Origin: Cylicocyclus nassatus
Taxonomy: Eukaryota > Nematoda > Chromadorea > Rhabditida > Strongylidae
Length of the DNA: 64,000 nt
Direction of reading: 5' to 3'
Assembly (NCBI GenBank): GCA_958299035.1
Contig: CATQJL010000112.1
Coordinates: 48,752,941-48,816,940 of the forward strand
Notes under the pieces: generated by a model
Database searches by the model: none
What the model saw: only the letters and a program-made list of their open reading frames with translations
Told to the model about the DNA's origin: nothing
Shown here: in pieces, positions 1-11,207 of the stretch
Layout: the number at the start of each line of letters is the position of its first letter
How positions within the stretch are numbered: the stretch's first letter is position 1
Position numbers and translations under genes: made by a program

Positions 1-845
1 ATGCGCTGAACAATCGTAAAGAAAAATATTTGATTGTTTCAATTGTTTTTATTACTAGTAATCGTCATTTGGTTTGCAGGTAAATTTTCCATACTCAGTC
101 ACTCTAAATGCTTTAGCTCTAGAAACAACAATGAGAAAAAAAGCACAAACATTGACAAACTTTTTTTGAGCACTTTTAACAAGTATACATGGTTTGCTTC
201 AAAAAATTTTAGGCAACGCAAATTTAATCGTAGTGTAGTCCATGCTCAGTTGCAAGCTCAATCTATTTTTTTTGCTAGATTACTTGCTCTCAAGCTGGGA
301 AAGGACAGCTTTTTTGGCGCAGAGTCTGAATGTTCTTTTAAAGTTATCTAGAACGCAAATGAATACGCAGTTTAATGCCTCTGAGACTTTTATGGAGAGA
401 AAACCGCTAAGGATCGCGCTCTCTCTAATAGCATAGAAAGAAAGCACACAAGATAATAGCAATAAGAGGGGCTGGCATGACGGTAGTAAATGTTGAAAAT
501 CGTCTTATGGGTATTCTAAACGGGGTCTGCATTTTGCATTTTCCCGTAAAACAATTACTAGCTCAACGTTTTGAACGCTCATATGCACTAATATTTTCGA
601 ATGTGTGCACTTTCGTGGCGAACGTGCTTGAGTGCTCGAGCACAATTGCTCAAGGCTTCACTGAAGTCATTTTTCTGCAGTTTATTGTAAAAAACCTCGA
701 TGGCAGGGACAAAACTAGTGCAACAAGTTGTGAAAAATTATGTGCTGGAGGGTGTGACAGATTTTCTTCTCAAAACTTACTTTTAAAAACTGAAAAGGAC
801 TTATTTTGGCTTTCAAGCAACGACTTTGCTATGGTATATGCACAA
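1..845. other. unassigned AT-rich sequence at the window start
   Basis: Nothing with family character is visible. It may be intron or 5' flank of copy A. Two reading frames (34-351 and 477-857) look like chance openings: no signal, domain or splice context supports them. Confidence 0.4.
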
Positions 846-1326
846 TCTTATATATAAAGCTGAATGTGTGTATGTATGTATGTATGTATGTATGTACGTA
901 TGTGCGGAAAAGAAATTTTTATTTCTGAATCGATACGAACCAAACTTGGCACACATACACTTCGGGACAGAGAGGGTGTCATAGGCTACTTTTCGTTATC
1001 GATCGATATCGATTTTATCGGTTTTTATCGGTTTTTTACAAAGTTTGAGCTACGGGGCTGGGAGTTGGCACAGGGGGATAATCGAGCATGCTGATTACGA
1101 ATACAACATTAGTTTTCAAAATCGTCCATTACTTTTATCGATTTTATCGATTTTTTGCAAAGTTTGAGCTACAGGGCTGGGGGCACAGGGGGTAAGTGGG
1201 CATGCTGATTTCGAAAACAACACAGGGAACGGGAAATAGGCACAGGGAAAGGCTGTGCAGGGATAGGGATGGGACCTTTATTACAGTGTTTTGACAGGCC
1301 CGAGCGGAGCCGGGTAAGCAAGCTAG
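846..1326 (+). mobile_element. non-autonomous Helitron, copy 1
   Basis: It starts with TCTTATATATAAAGCTGAAT and a (GTAT)n run, and continues with the family core AAACTTGGCACACATA and a TATCGATCGATATCGAT block. It ends in a GC-rich hairpin (CCCGAGCGGAGCCGGG) followed by CTAG. It is flanked by A on the left and T on the right, as expected for Helitron insertion at AT. Two other copies lie at 8988-9299 and 10923-11207. Confidence 0.75.
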
Positions 1327-1694
1327 TGATTGATAAAACGATGTGTGATGTATGGGAAGGCTCATGTGAAGAGTGTATACTTATTGTTAGCTTTTTCCCC
1401 AACCCTGGCACTTGCACTCTAATGATGCCAGCGTGAGTATCAAAACCTCCTCTCTCCCAGTGGAACTCAAAACAACAACAACAGCTAACGATTGTAAGTT
1501 AGCTGTCTAATTCATGGTAGATTACTGTAAACACCATTTGCAATAAGTTTAGTTCCGGGATTTTGCCGTCTCTTGCTTGCTATCTTCCTTTTTTATCTAT
1601 GTGCCAAAGCTAAATATTTGTGATGACTTTCCCATACCGCACGCTGGAACGAGAAAAGCTTAAAATGGTTTATATTTTGTTGTGAATGCATATA

Positions 1695-2372
1695 CAGGGT
1701 TCCGTAAAGTATGTATACACTGTTTGATCGTTAATATCTCTTTTCCCAAAAAGTCTTACGCCTTGCTTCAGGCACCATTTTGTAGAGCTGGCTTCAATTT
1801 AGATTTGCAGTATAGAACGAATCACCCTCCCTCTTCATTACTGTAGGATTACGGTAGAAACTTGAAACATATGGTGTCAATGTGGAAAGAGCTGCCGTTT
1901 CAAAATTTTTCAAAAAAATGTGAAAACTTGTGCAATAGTGTTTTTATGGACGCTGAGTTCAACACTCAATTATTCACAAGATTGCGAGGCTTTCTAAACG
2001 GTGTAACCGCACTTTTTAGGAACATTGAAAAAAAGGCCGCTACCTCTTATTTGGCATAACTCTTCAATGAAGCATCATAATGAGTTGAGAACTTTACAGT
2101 TAGAATCAGCAACTCTGATTAGCCTAGTATGAAAGTTTTCAGTCTGTCTTGTTTCCTTTCTGAAGCAAAATATGGCCTTTCATGGCTCAAAACCCTCTTT
2201 GAGGTTACCACCGTAATCCTACAGTGATGAATAGAGATCGGTGATTCGCTTTATACTGTAAATCTAAGTTGAAGCAAGCTCTACAAAATGGTGCCTGAAG
2301 CAACGCGTAAGACTTCTTGGGAAAAGAGATATTAACGATCAAACAGTGTATACATACTTTACGGACACCCTG
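1695..2372. mobile_element. long-TIR foldback element (Tc1/mariner type), TA target site
   Basis: The terminal inverted repeats are about 170 bp long. The left end reads CAGGGTTCCGTAAAGTATGT and the right end is its complement ending in ACACCCTG. TA flanks both ends. The centre has no transposase. A diverged relative sits at 58258-58890. Confidence 0.75.
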
Positions 2373-2803
2373 TAGTTGTCTTAACGAGTATAACTCAGTC
2401 GTTCTCATGACTTTGAAAGCTTTATTCGCTCAATATTCTTCTTCGGAAAACATCTTCCATTCTAGTCAATTGCAATTATCTCATATTGAAGGCAGCGTCC
2501 CACCAGACGGGGTTACCTGGCTCTGGTAGTAATGTAATAGTAGACCCCCTAACTAAGCGAGGCAGAAATGTGCAGCGCGTAAGGGGGGTCTACAAAGTCT
2601 ACAAATCGCCCCCAAGTGGCCCGAATCTTACGCTAGGCTTGGGCGAGTACGAGTGCAAGATAGAGAAGCAGAGTCGTTGCGGGACCCTGCACTCATGGAT
2701 TATTTGTCTGAGGCAAATGTTGTCAACCTCATGCCAGGCTCTGGCGGTCCAAAAATGAAGACAAAAAATTTTCACTTATATTGGGCGTCATCTTATTTTT
2801 CAG
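2373..2803. other. sequence before copy A, GC-rich repeat remnant
   Basis: The stretch 2490-2760 carries GGCAGCGTCCCACC and a GAAGCAGAGTCGTTGCGGGA segment. The latter resembles the element at 38406-38725, suggesting a fragment of the GGCAGYGTCC family. The end of the region is intron leading into the acceptor at 2803. Confidence 0.4.
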
Positions 2804-4542
2804 ATTAACACCACCTATAATGATGTTTATATGGCTTTTTGTAACTCTGAGCCCACTCATCAACGGGCCTTGGGCTCAGTCAGCAGTGGGCATGCAAACC
2901 TCAATGTACCAACCATGTGAAAAGTACTGGTGGCATAATCTCTTCTATATCAACAACTTTTTTGACATGACTCAAGTATGTTTTCACGCTGCTACTATGT
3001 TTTTGCACTCTTTTTTCTCCAGAATTGTTACGGCATAACTTGGTATCTGGCGGTTGACACCCAACTTTATTTTGTTGGACCAATCTTTCTCATCATATTT
3101 TACTTCTCGTGGATTGCAGGTATGATTTACAAGCAAAACTCAAAATAAGGTATGTTTCAGGTTATGCATTTATTTGCTTATGTATTGCTGCTAGCATAGC
3201 ATATGTCTACTACCTCACTATCCATTATGATTTTCCTGCAATTATGATGGGAGCTTTTGCAATGAATGATATGACTACTTTTGGTTTGTGAGTGGTAATT
3301 ATTACCATTACATCGTGAGAGACATTGCCCAGCTTTTAGAAAGATGATGGACTTTTTTAATCTATACTATCAAAAGCCTTGGAGTCGCTGTACGCCGTAC
3401 CTAATTGGAATTGCAGTGGGATACTTCCTCGCTTCGGGGAAGAAACCGAAACTAAACAAGGTAAAGTCAGTGGATAAGAAAAAAATTTTTGAGACGCATA
3501 TTGCAGATACTGATTGTGTCTCTCTGGGTATTAGCTGCAGCAATTGCATTGGCATCGCTGTACGGCCCACACCAATATATAAAAGGAGCGGATTATTGGA
3601 GGTGCATAATTGCAAGCGCCCACCGACTTCAAAATTGTACCCTAATTTCACGCGTACAAGGCGTGGGAGATTTTTTTTTCGCAAATCGACCAGCCCAAAC
3701 CCAAAAACTTCGCGAAGAAAAAACTATAGACGGCGCTGTATATTGCCTGAGAGTATCGTGCGGCATAAGTTTCGTTTTCCGAAGCACAACAAGGCGGCTG
3801 AGCGGCACGTTTGAAAGATCGAAAAAGGTGCGCCTTGTACGCGTGAAATTAGGTTAGTTATTCCTAGATAGTCGCTGCCCATGTGATATGGATAGAGTTA
3901 CAATTTGTGAAGGTTGCCTCATTTATCCATGTTTTCGCTCTCGGCGCACACCTCTCTGTTGGTGATCACAATCGAACTCCGCCGTTCAACGTTCAATTTT
4001 TGACTTCATTTCAGCAATGCAGTAAGTGGAACTTATAACAATTTTTCGAGATTCGGTTGGTCATTAGCAGTAGCTTGGGTCGTTATCGCAAATCATCTGG
4101 GATGGGGAGGTTTGGATATAAAAGAACTGTTTTGCAATGTTTTATAATTGATATTGTAGGAATTATTGCCGACTTCATGGATCATCCGTTGTGGCAACCA
4201 TTGGGCAGGCTCTCTTACTGCGGTTATATTGCACACTTTTTCTTAATCTCGTATATCTTCAACTTAGATGATCGACCATCACATTTTGTTTCAATATGGC
4301 GCACGGTAGGAGCTAAAGACAACACGGCTCTTTTAATTCGTTACTTTCAGTATGTGCATTGGGGTATACCAACAGTTGTTGTATCATATGTGTTCGCTTT
4401 CTTTTGGAGCTGCCTCTTCGAAGTACCTATCATAAAATTAGAAAAGATGCTGACGGCAAATCTGATGCCGAAAAAACCCAAGCAGGCTGTAGAACAAAGC
4501 ACGAAGGAAGACGTAAGCGGAACCAGGAAGAACATTAACTGA
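2804..4542 (+). CDS. NRF-6-like acyltransferase-3 membrane protein, copy A (3' part, 8 exons)
   Basis: This is the C-terminal half (about 347 residues) of a multi-pass membrane protein of the nose-resistant-to-fluoxetine / acyltransferase-3 family. Exons by GT-AG and frame: 2804-2975, 3023-3119, 3161-3287, 3340-3460, 3507-3601, 4015-4109, 4160-4305, 4351-4542 (TGA). Exon lengths and phases match exons 9-16 of copies B and C exactly except for the last exon. The first visible exon starts with the last base of a split Arg codon, so at least one upstream exon must exist. Exons matching copies B/C exons 1-8 are not found in 1-2803, so they lie left of the window or are lost. Family landmarks include the block around NGPWAQSA, SRCTPYLIG, ANHLGWGG and the lysine-rich cytosolic tail. 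Intron 5 of the visible part (3602-4014) holds a MITE. The family is known; the acyl substrate is not. Confidence 0.9.
3640..3854. mobile_element. MITE with 23-bp TIRs inside copy A intron
   Basis: The left end CCTAATTTCACGCGTACAAG and right end CTTGTACGCGTGAAATTAGG are inverted. TA is present at both borders. The 215-bp element occupies half of the 413-bp intron 3602-4014. A single half-end of the same family is left at 8504-8523 next to the TTCGAA array. Confidence 0.8.
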
Positions 4543-4561
4543 AAACAGTCTGACGAATCTG

Positions 4562-4567
4562 AATAAA
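4562..4567 (+). terminator. poly(A) signal of copy A
   Basis: AATAAA begins 20 bp after the copy A stop codon. No other canonical signal lies between the stop and this site. Downstream sequence to about 4970 shows nothing recognisable. Confidence 0.55.
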
Positions 4568-4619
4568 ACATATAAAAGAACATTCCGAAGTTTCCCTAAT
4601 TCTCGTGATGTATCTACTA

Positions 4620-4971
4620 TGATTCTTCTTCAATTTCCATTATCGCTGGAAATAGGTATAATGTTGCTCTATGAATCGAAGTCGTTGTATTCATTTCGAA
4701 AAGAACGTCTTGCTCCACTAGCTATGGCTCTAAAACCAGTAGATTCTCTTCTCTCGTTTTCGAGCTTCTCATTACCTTTGCAGTTGCATTAATTGTCATT
4801 TCAAGTGTGTTATTCGTCTTTTGATTGAACTTGCACTGCTATACACATGCGTTCAGAAGTGCATCATTTTTCAAACGTTGATTGTAACATAGAAAGCAAA
4901 AAAGCATTCTTCCTCAAAATGAGTTTAGAGTTTGAATTCTAAGATTTTTGTGTGAATCTACGGAAGTACTA
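4620..4971. other. downstream flank of copy A, nothing recognised
   Basis: No coding, RNA or repeat feature could be supported. The stretch is AT-rich with no long frame. Confidence 0.4.
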
Positions 4972-5436
4972 ACAAGGGAAGGATACTTACTTAGATTCGC
5001 CTTTTGGGATTATACACATGCGTTTGGTATCAGCTTGAGACGCTGATTCCAAATATGCCATTACTAGCTGCTTAGCCTTATTCTGAAGCGAGTTATGGTC
5101 TCTTTTCTATGCAAAATTTGCGTGCTTCTCGACCTACTGATGCTACGGTGTCAACGTCTAGGTGGTTTTGCTTGTATAATGCTCCCTTTCAAGATCGAAA
5201 GAATTAATCTGTTGCTAGTTTAACATCCTAGCACTTTTTTCGAGCAGATTCTAACCTACACGCCGTCTTATGATACTCAGAAATTTGTTGATTACTCACA
5301 ATAGCAAGCCCATAACTCGCTTCGGAATAGCGCTAAGCAGCTGGGCACAGCATATTTGGAATCAGCGTTCAAAGCTAATTCCAAATATATGTGTCTTATC
5401 TTAAAAGGCGATTCTAAGTTAATATCCTTCCCTTGT
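4972..5436. mobile_element. foldback element, family F1 copy 1
   Basis: Two arms of about 150 bp are inverted. The left arm (4972-5130) contains GATTCCAAATATGCC and AGCGAGTTATGG; the right arm (5283-5436) contains the complements and ends CCTTCCCTTGT. Related copies lie at 7986-8432 and, more diverged, 62740-63162. No coding capacity is seen. Confidence 0.7.
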
Positions 5437-6179
5437 AAGATAATTTCCAGCATTTTCAAACTGGTCCTCAAAAACTGCAATTTCACGCCCTTATAGCGTA
5501 ATCTGCAAGGGTTTGTAAATCGCATTGGTAGTCACGAAGTCTACGAAAATGTTTTGTTCTCAGTAAGGATGGAGAAAATTGTGTGCCTGTGAGAACTTAG
5601 CGGTACAAAATGTTTTTAAGATTTGCTCAAAAGTCAAAGCCAAATCCTTGATCTCTTGTTTTGGTCACATCCATCTTCATTTCAAATTCTCAGCAAAGTT
5701 TGGACTTAGTAAAGCAAGAAGAGACAAGATTACTCTTTTATGGGTAATTTTATGGTTTGAAGCATTTTCTGAACTTCAATGATCTGACCTACGATAAGTA
5801 AATTCGTAAAGAAGTTATGCGCTACTTACTGCTTGATTTGAACTGACGTAATAACGGATGAAAGGTTTTGGCAAAAACTTTGCACATTTGCTGCGCATGA
5901 TAACCTCTTCGTTGTCTCGTTCTGTAAATGGAAGCGAGGAAGAGTGTGAACCATGTGAGACTTATTCTAGTAATGGTCTCGAAAGTTCTTGTATGTTTTA
6001 GACCTATTCTCGAATCGTTCGGAGTAATATTAGGCAGATGCTCAGGATTGTGCCTTATGCGGAATTTCTTCCTCTAGCAGGGAATTTCTGTTCCGAGATC
6101 CTTGATAATAGTTCGAATAATAGTCAAAATCTCCAACCTATGATTTTCACCTATATTTCAGTCACTTTGAAAACTTTTC
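5437..6179. other. intergenic, nothing recognised
   Basis: AT-rich sequence. The frame 5579-5782 has no family character and is not called. Confidence 0.4.
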
Positions 6180-6770
6180 ATCTCTAAAAAAGCTTTGTTC
6201 TTCTTGGATAGAGTGGACAAAATGCAAAGCAATGAACTCATTGGGTTTCTTCGACTGCTTGCAAGTACTTTTTTTAGGAAATTTTCTCGAAGTCTTCATT
6301 TTTGCAAAGTTGTGACATAAACGCTAACTTCATACTCCAATAAACCTTCGGAATCTGACTTAAAATTCGATTATGATTGAATACAAATTTAACTAAGCAA
6401 GTGAGTGCTTACCGCTTTAAAATATTGGATTCGACATTTCCGTGCACAGTTTAGAGTGCATTCAAAAACTAGAAGTTGATTTTTCAAACATTCACGAATC
6501 AAGAAAAAACGTATCTAAAAGAGGAAAGCGTCTGCCTCGAATAAACCTTAGTTGCTCGTTTTTTGGTGTTTCATGAGGTGGAGATGACCAGATACGGGAT
6601 TTGATAACGTACGAATCATCGTGAAGTTTTGAGTAATCAGATGTGAATGCCAACAGAATCGATGCCTTGAATTTTTTTTTACTCTGTCCAACAGTGATCA
6701 AAGCTCTTCCAAAATTCATGAATGACCTTTCTAAAAAATAACTAAGATAAAGGTGGGTAAAATTCATGGA
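6180..6770. mobile_element. decayed relative of the mariner-type element at 35235-36254
   Basis: The stretch CTTGGATAGAGTGGACAAAA, the GAAGTCTTCA segment, the TTACCGCTTTAAAATAT segment and the CAACAGTGATCAAAGCT end all correspond in order to parts of the long element at 35235-36254. The terminal repeats are eroded. Confidence 0.5.
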
Positions 6771-7985
6771 TAATTAACATTATCGAGCGAATTCAAGTAG
6801 AATCGGAATAGGATAAATAAGCAAGAGAATGAAAATCTGCATCAAACAATGTTTGAAGCGTTGGTTTGTCTTTATTTTGAGAAATTTTAGGATAGATCTA
6901 AACGCTACTTTCGGACCACAAGCAATAGTTTGGTCTCTATGGTTTGCTTACATTTCGCTATCAAAATAAGCCGTAGATTTTCAATCTTAAAAATTTTTTG
7001 GAATTTTTAGTTGAAATTTTTAGAATTTTTTGGAATTTTCAATAGCACACAATAGATATGACTTTAATCAATGAATTTTAGCTGTGATTTTGAATGAAAA
7101 AACCTGAATGAAGAAGAATGCCGACATGATTGACTTGCACATTATCACCATAAATCTACATTTTATGTTGAACACACAATAAAGGGTTGGGCATACCTCA
7201 CGCAATTTCGCCGTCGGGACTGGTGAAGTGGCGATGAAGTCGCTACGACTAAATCGCTGGTTACTTGTTCATAGGTATACTTCTGCACGATTCGGCATTT
7301 TCAAAGGACATAATATCTTCAAACTGCTTGTCAATTGTAAGTATTTATAGTACTTTCAGCCCGGGTTTTTTTCATTTGCAGATGGTTCGGGCGCATGCTG
7401 ATTGCGAATATATTGCTTGCTCGCTCCAGCGTCTTATCGTGGAGTTATGGTAACTCGCAAGCTCAATAAATATTTTCTCCCTTTTCGAGTCAATTTACTC
7501 AAAAAAGACTTTATCATATGGGACAAGCAGGATATCTGTGGTCGGCACATCCGATAACCGCATGCGCAAAGTTTCACGCAGAATCTTGATTTGCATCCTC
7601 TACCGTGCACCTACCCTAACTCCATAAAAAAACCCGAAGTTGCAGAAAGAGTATGATAAATGCATCCTTCTACTTTTCAATGATTGTCAGTGCTTGCGCA
7701 TATTTTTGCTACAGATTTGTTCAATCGCAAGTAATTTATCAATCTGAGATGAGAGTTTCACATACAGTTTTGGTGTGTACAGGATTTTTAGAAACGATAT
7801 GGTTAAAACTAATTCTTGGATTTCGGCTGGAAATCTGTAAAACATCAAGTATGTGCTTTTTCGTTGGAAGAAATTGTAGGTTCCTTCAAAATAATGCTCA
7901 CAAGAAAATCCTTGAAATTGATTGTAATGCGATCGTTAGAACTCAGATTGTGCATATAACAGTTAGGAACAAGAGATGACACCTA
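6771..7985. other. intergenic, nothing recognised
   Basis: Includes an AT-rich stretch near 6985-7040 with repeated GAATTTTT motifs. The frame 7653-7979 (108 codons) lacks any recognisable domain and is probably chance. Confidence 0.4.
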
Positions 7986-8432
7986 ACTTAGTATCGCGTT
8001 TCGAGATCAGACACATATATTTGGAATCAGCTCCGAACGCTTCTTCCAAATATACTGTTCCTAGCTGCGGCGCATTATTCTGAAGGAAGTTATGAGCTTT
8101 TTCTGCGCGAAACTGCATACTTTTCCATATGGTAGGGCTGCTTGTAGATGGAAATCTGCCTAAAAACGGTGCTGGACACTAAAATTGTATCTTGAGTCTT
8201 TTGTACAAGAGATTTTATGGTCATTTGGCACTTAGGTGATGATACCGCCATTAGGTCAAAGAGTATACAAATTTTGCACAGAAGAAAATCGATAACTCAC
8301 TTCAGAATGAATGCCGCAGCTAGGAACAGCATATTTGGTATCAGCATTCGAAGCTTAGATAAGACAGATAAAACTTAAAATCGTGTTTCATCTCGAAACG
8401 CGATTCTAAGTTTTATCTGATATCCCTTGTGA
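7986..8432. mobile_element. foldback element, family F1 copy 2
   Basis: The left arm carries TCGCGTTTCGAGATCAGA and ATTTGGAATCAGCTCCGAAC. The right arm carries CAGCATATTTGGTATCAGCA and TCTCGAAACGCGATTCTAAG. Arms of about 140 bp are inverted, as in the 4972-5436 copy. It encodes nothing recognisable. Confidence 0.7.
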
Positions 8433-8528
8433 GTTGATTCTTTTTATCGACACTAAAGTTCAAATTTTTTGGTCTCATTTGAATGTGCGACATAGAAAAG
8501 TGATACCCTAATTTCACGCGTACAGTAT

Positions 8529-8835
8529 AGTTAGAACCGAATATTCGTGTTCGAATAATTTATTCGAAATATTCGACTATTCGAATATTCGAATAATCGA
8601 ATATTCGAGGAAGTCCAATTATTCGATTATTCGAATAGTCGAATAAATGAGAAAGGCCTGTATTCGAATAATTCGTTCATTCGAAAATTTGGAAAAATGA
8701 GTTATTCGAATATTCGTTTATTCGAGGAATTTTAAAAGACAGTTATACGAATATTCGAATATTCGAGGAATTTCAAAAGACAGTCATTCGAATATTCGAA
8801 TATTTAAGAACATTCATTCGAACATTCGATGTCAA
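8529..8835. repeat. TTCGAA / ATTCGAAT palindromic low-complexity array
   Basis: About 300 bp made almost only of overlapping ATTCGAAT units and their variants, with short spacers such as AAAAGACAGT repeated near 8732 and 8776. It begins just after a half-end of the MITE seen at 3640-3854 (8504-8523). Confidence 0.8.
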
Positions 8836-8987
8836 AAGAAAACTTCTACATTGAGTACAAGTATGCCCCCGATCGGTCAATCACATAAAAATCATCATAT
8901 GACAGAATGGCTAGCAAGCTTCCCTTTTTAGGGCATAAGTCGCGAGTCATGCCAAAGCATAGTGATGACAACTATTATTATTCATAG

Positions 8988-9299
8988 CTAGTTGGCAAAC
9001 CCCGCTCCGCCCGGGCCTGTCAATAATATATTTGTAATCAGCATGTTCCGTTACCCCCCCCCCCCATCCCCTGTGCCAACTCCCAGCCCTGTAGCTCAAA
9101 TTTTGCAAAAAATCGATAAAATCGATATCGATCGATAACGAAAAGTAGCCTATGACACGCTCCCTGCCTCGAAGTATACGTGTGCCAAGTTTGGTCCAAA
9201 TCGGATCAGAAATAAAAATTTCTATTCCGCATATAGTACGGACAGACATACAGACATACAGACAGGCAGACAGACAGACATTCAGCCTTATGTATAAGA
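8988..9299 (-). mobile_element. non-autonomous Helitron, copy 2
   Basis: Read on the minus strand it begins TCTTATACATAAGGCTGAAT with a (GTCT)n tract, and has the AAACTTGGCACACGTATA core, a hairpin GGCCCGGGCGGAGCGGGG and the end CTAG. The 5' neighbour is A as expected; the 3' neighbour is C rather than T. A C13 run interrupts the interior near 9053. Confidence 0.7.
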
Positions 9300-9951
9300 T
9301 TCATTTGGAGTGCTGAACTATCTTCTGGAAATCGCGTCTGAAAAGTGGAGATGCGATATCATGCGGAAAGACCCACAGGCTCTAATTGGGGGAAGAAAAG
9401 CCGTCATTAGGCGCCCTTTAGCAGACCACTGGTTCTCAAACAGCTTGCACAAGCATGTAAAGGATAGTCTCCTAAGGCAGCAGGTAAAGGCAACATTCAT
9501 TCCTTCATCTCGAGGTCTTCACTTGCCTTAGCCTAATCATCGCTCGCATGTCAAAATACCTGAAATTTACGTTACAGCGCAAGGCGTCGTGAGGACCTGA
9601 GCCGCTTGACTTGGCGGCAGCCTATCAGTCACTGCTCAAATCGGGTGCCCTTATAGTCTTATAGAACTAGTGTTAGAATGTAGCAAAGTTCGTAGAGGAA
9701 TAATACTTCGAGTAGGCGGGTAGGTTGAACATTGATTATTTTGAACCTGAGTAAGAGATATGGAAGATCCCTTACAACAAAAGTACAAACCTCAAAAATA
9801 CAACTAAAACAACTTTGTGAGAATTCAGTCCTACAGCAAAAACTCCGAAACTCAGTGGTTGAGAATTCCTGACAAGTATTAGATTATCAGCTAATATACA
9901 GATATTTCCATGAGTTTTCTTTTTTTTTGCATTTAGATGAGCACAGAAATA

Positions 9952-10840
9952 TTAGGTTGTCCCGAAAGTTTTCTCCGTTTTTTCCATCGCTCACTAGAAG
10001 TCACAGAACACCAAAGCATAGACAACTTAGGAACGATTTGATACATATTTTTATCTTCTTTCTTACAGCTGTATTTGAATCTCTGATCTACTCTGCGTCT
10101 GCAATGTTATCCCCACGGCTTTCTGAGCAGCTCAGAAGTAATGCCAAATCTTTACGGAGTTTTAAAAAATTTTTATCCTGATGTTTTCAAAGAGCGCTAA
10201 AGATTATTATGTAGAGCAAGCCTTTGGCTACATTGTATCCAATTTAGATTACATCCATGTTTACCAAGCTCGTTATAATTATTGTTTGATGAAAACTGCG
10301 GCTTTTTGAATACGTTTACCACTTAAAAGTACCGAAAATTCCAAAACGCTGCTTTTTCAAAGCAAATCAAACTTGGTTATGTAGCATAAATAATGTTTGA
10401 TAAGAATCATACAATTCGCAAAAGCTTTGAAAGCTTTCGTGTATTTGCTGCAGTTGCGTGTTTCATGACTTAAAAAGATCGAAAGTGCCGAAGAAATAAT
10501 GTTTTTGAAGCTAAAAACAGCATATTAAGAGAATCTCTAAAAATATTACCTTATAATCCGAGAATTGCTCTATTTGATCCATACTTAATCCTTCCCGAAA
10601 CTTTGGAATGAAATTTAGAACTTTGGAATGAAATTTAAAAAAGTAGCTTAACTTTGAGCAGATAAAATTGACGGATGGAGAACTTTAGCAATTATCAAAA
10701 AAGCATACAAGATTGTGGTTCGAAAATGTATTCTTAAAAGAGAGGGAAAAGCCATCGAATGCATGTTGAGATTCATTCAGGTCTTTATTGTGTGTGGTCC
10801 TATAGTCGTTTGAAAAAACGAACAAAACTTTCGGGACAAC
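9952..10840. mobile_element. non-autonomous mariner-type element
   Basis: The left end TTAGGTTGTCCCGAAAGTTT follows a TA. The right end reads AAACTTTCGGGACAAC; the outer CCTAA is missing, so the right tip is truncated. The TIR sequence is of the mariner kind. Internal sequence aligns with 31828-32648. No transposase frame survives. Confidence 0.7.
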
Positions 10841-10922
10841 AGCAGAGGTTCACTGATTCTATCACTGTAGGCCTTCCTCGTGCTCCTCCAGTGCTATCTT
10901 AGAACTCACGCAATGCTGACCA

Positions 10923-11207
10923 TCTTATATATAAAGCTGAATGTCTGTATGTCTGTCTGTATGTCTGTACGTATGTGCGGAATAGAAATTTTTATTTCTG
11001 AACCGATTTGGACCAAACTTGGCACACATATACTTCGGGGCAGGGAGCGTGTCATAGGCTACTTTTCGTTATCGATCGATATCGATTCTATCGATTTTTT
11101 GCAAAATTTGAGCTACGGGGCTGGGAGTTGGCACAGGGGCGTAATCGAGCATGCTGATTACGAATATAATAATGACAGGGCCGGGCGGAGCCGGGTTTGC
11201 CAGCTAG
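10923..11207 (+). mobile_element. non-autonomous Helitron, copy 3
   Basis: A 285-bp copy with TCTTATATATAAAGCTGAAT, a GTCT/GTAT run, the conserved TTTTTATTTCTGAACCGATT core, the hairpin GCCGGGCGGAGCCGGG and the end CTAG. It is flanked by A and T and is the shortest and best-ended of the three copies. Confidence 0.78.

Noticed and set aside
34..351. 105-codon frame with a hydrophobic start
   Set aside because: The hydrophobic N-terminus is followed by sequence without family features. It does not match any exon of the paralogues and sits in AT-rich DNA.
477..857. 126-codon frame upstream of the first Helitron
   Set aside because: No motif or splice context; it ends at the Helitron boundary. 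Probably chance.
8504..8523. Second full copy of the 3640-3854 MITE
   Set aside because: Only one terminal repeat half is present; no partner end was found within 1 kb.
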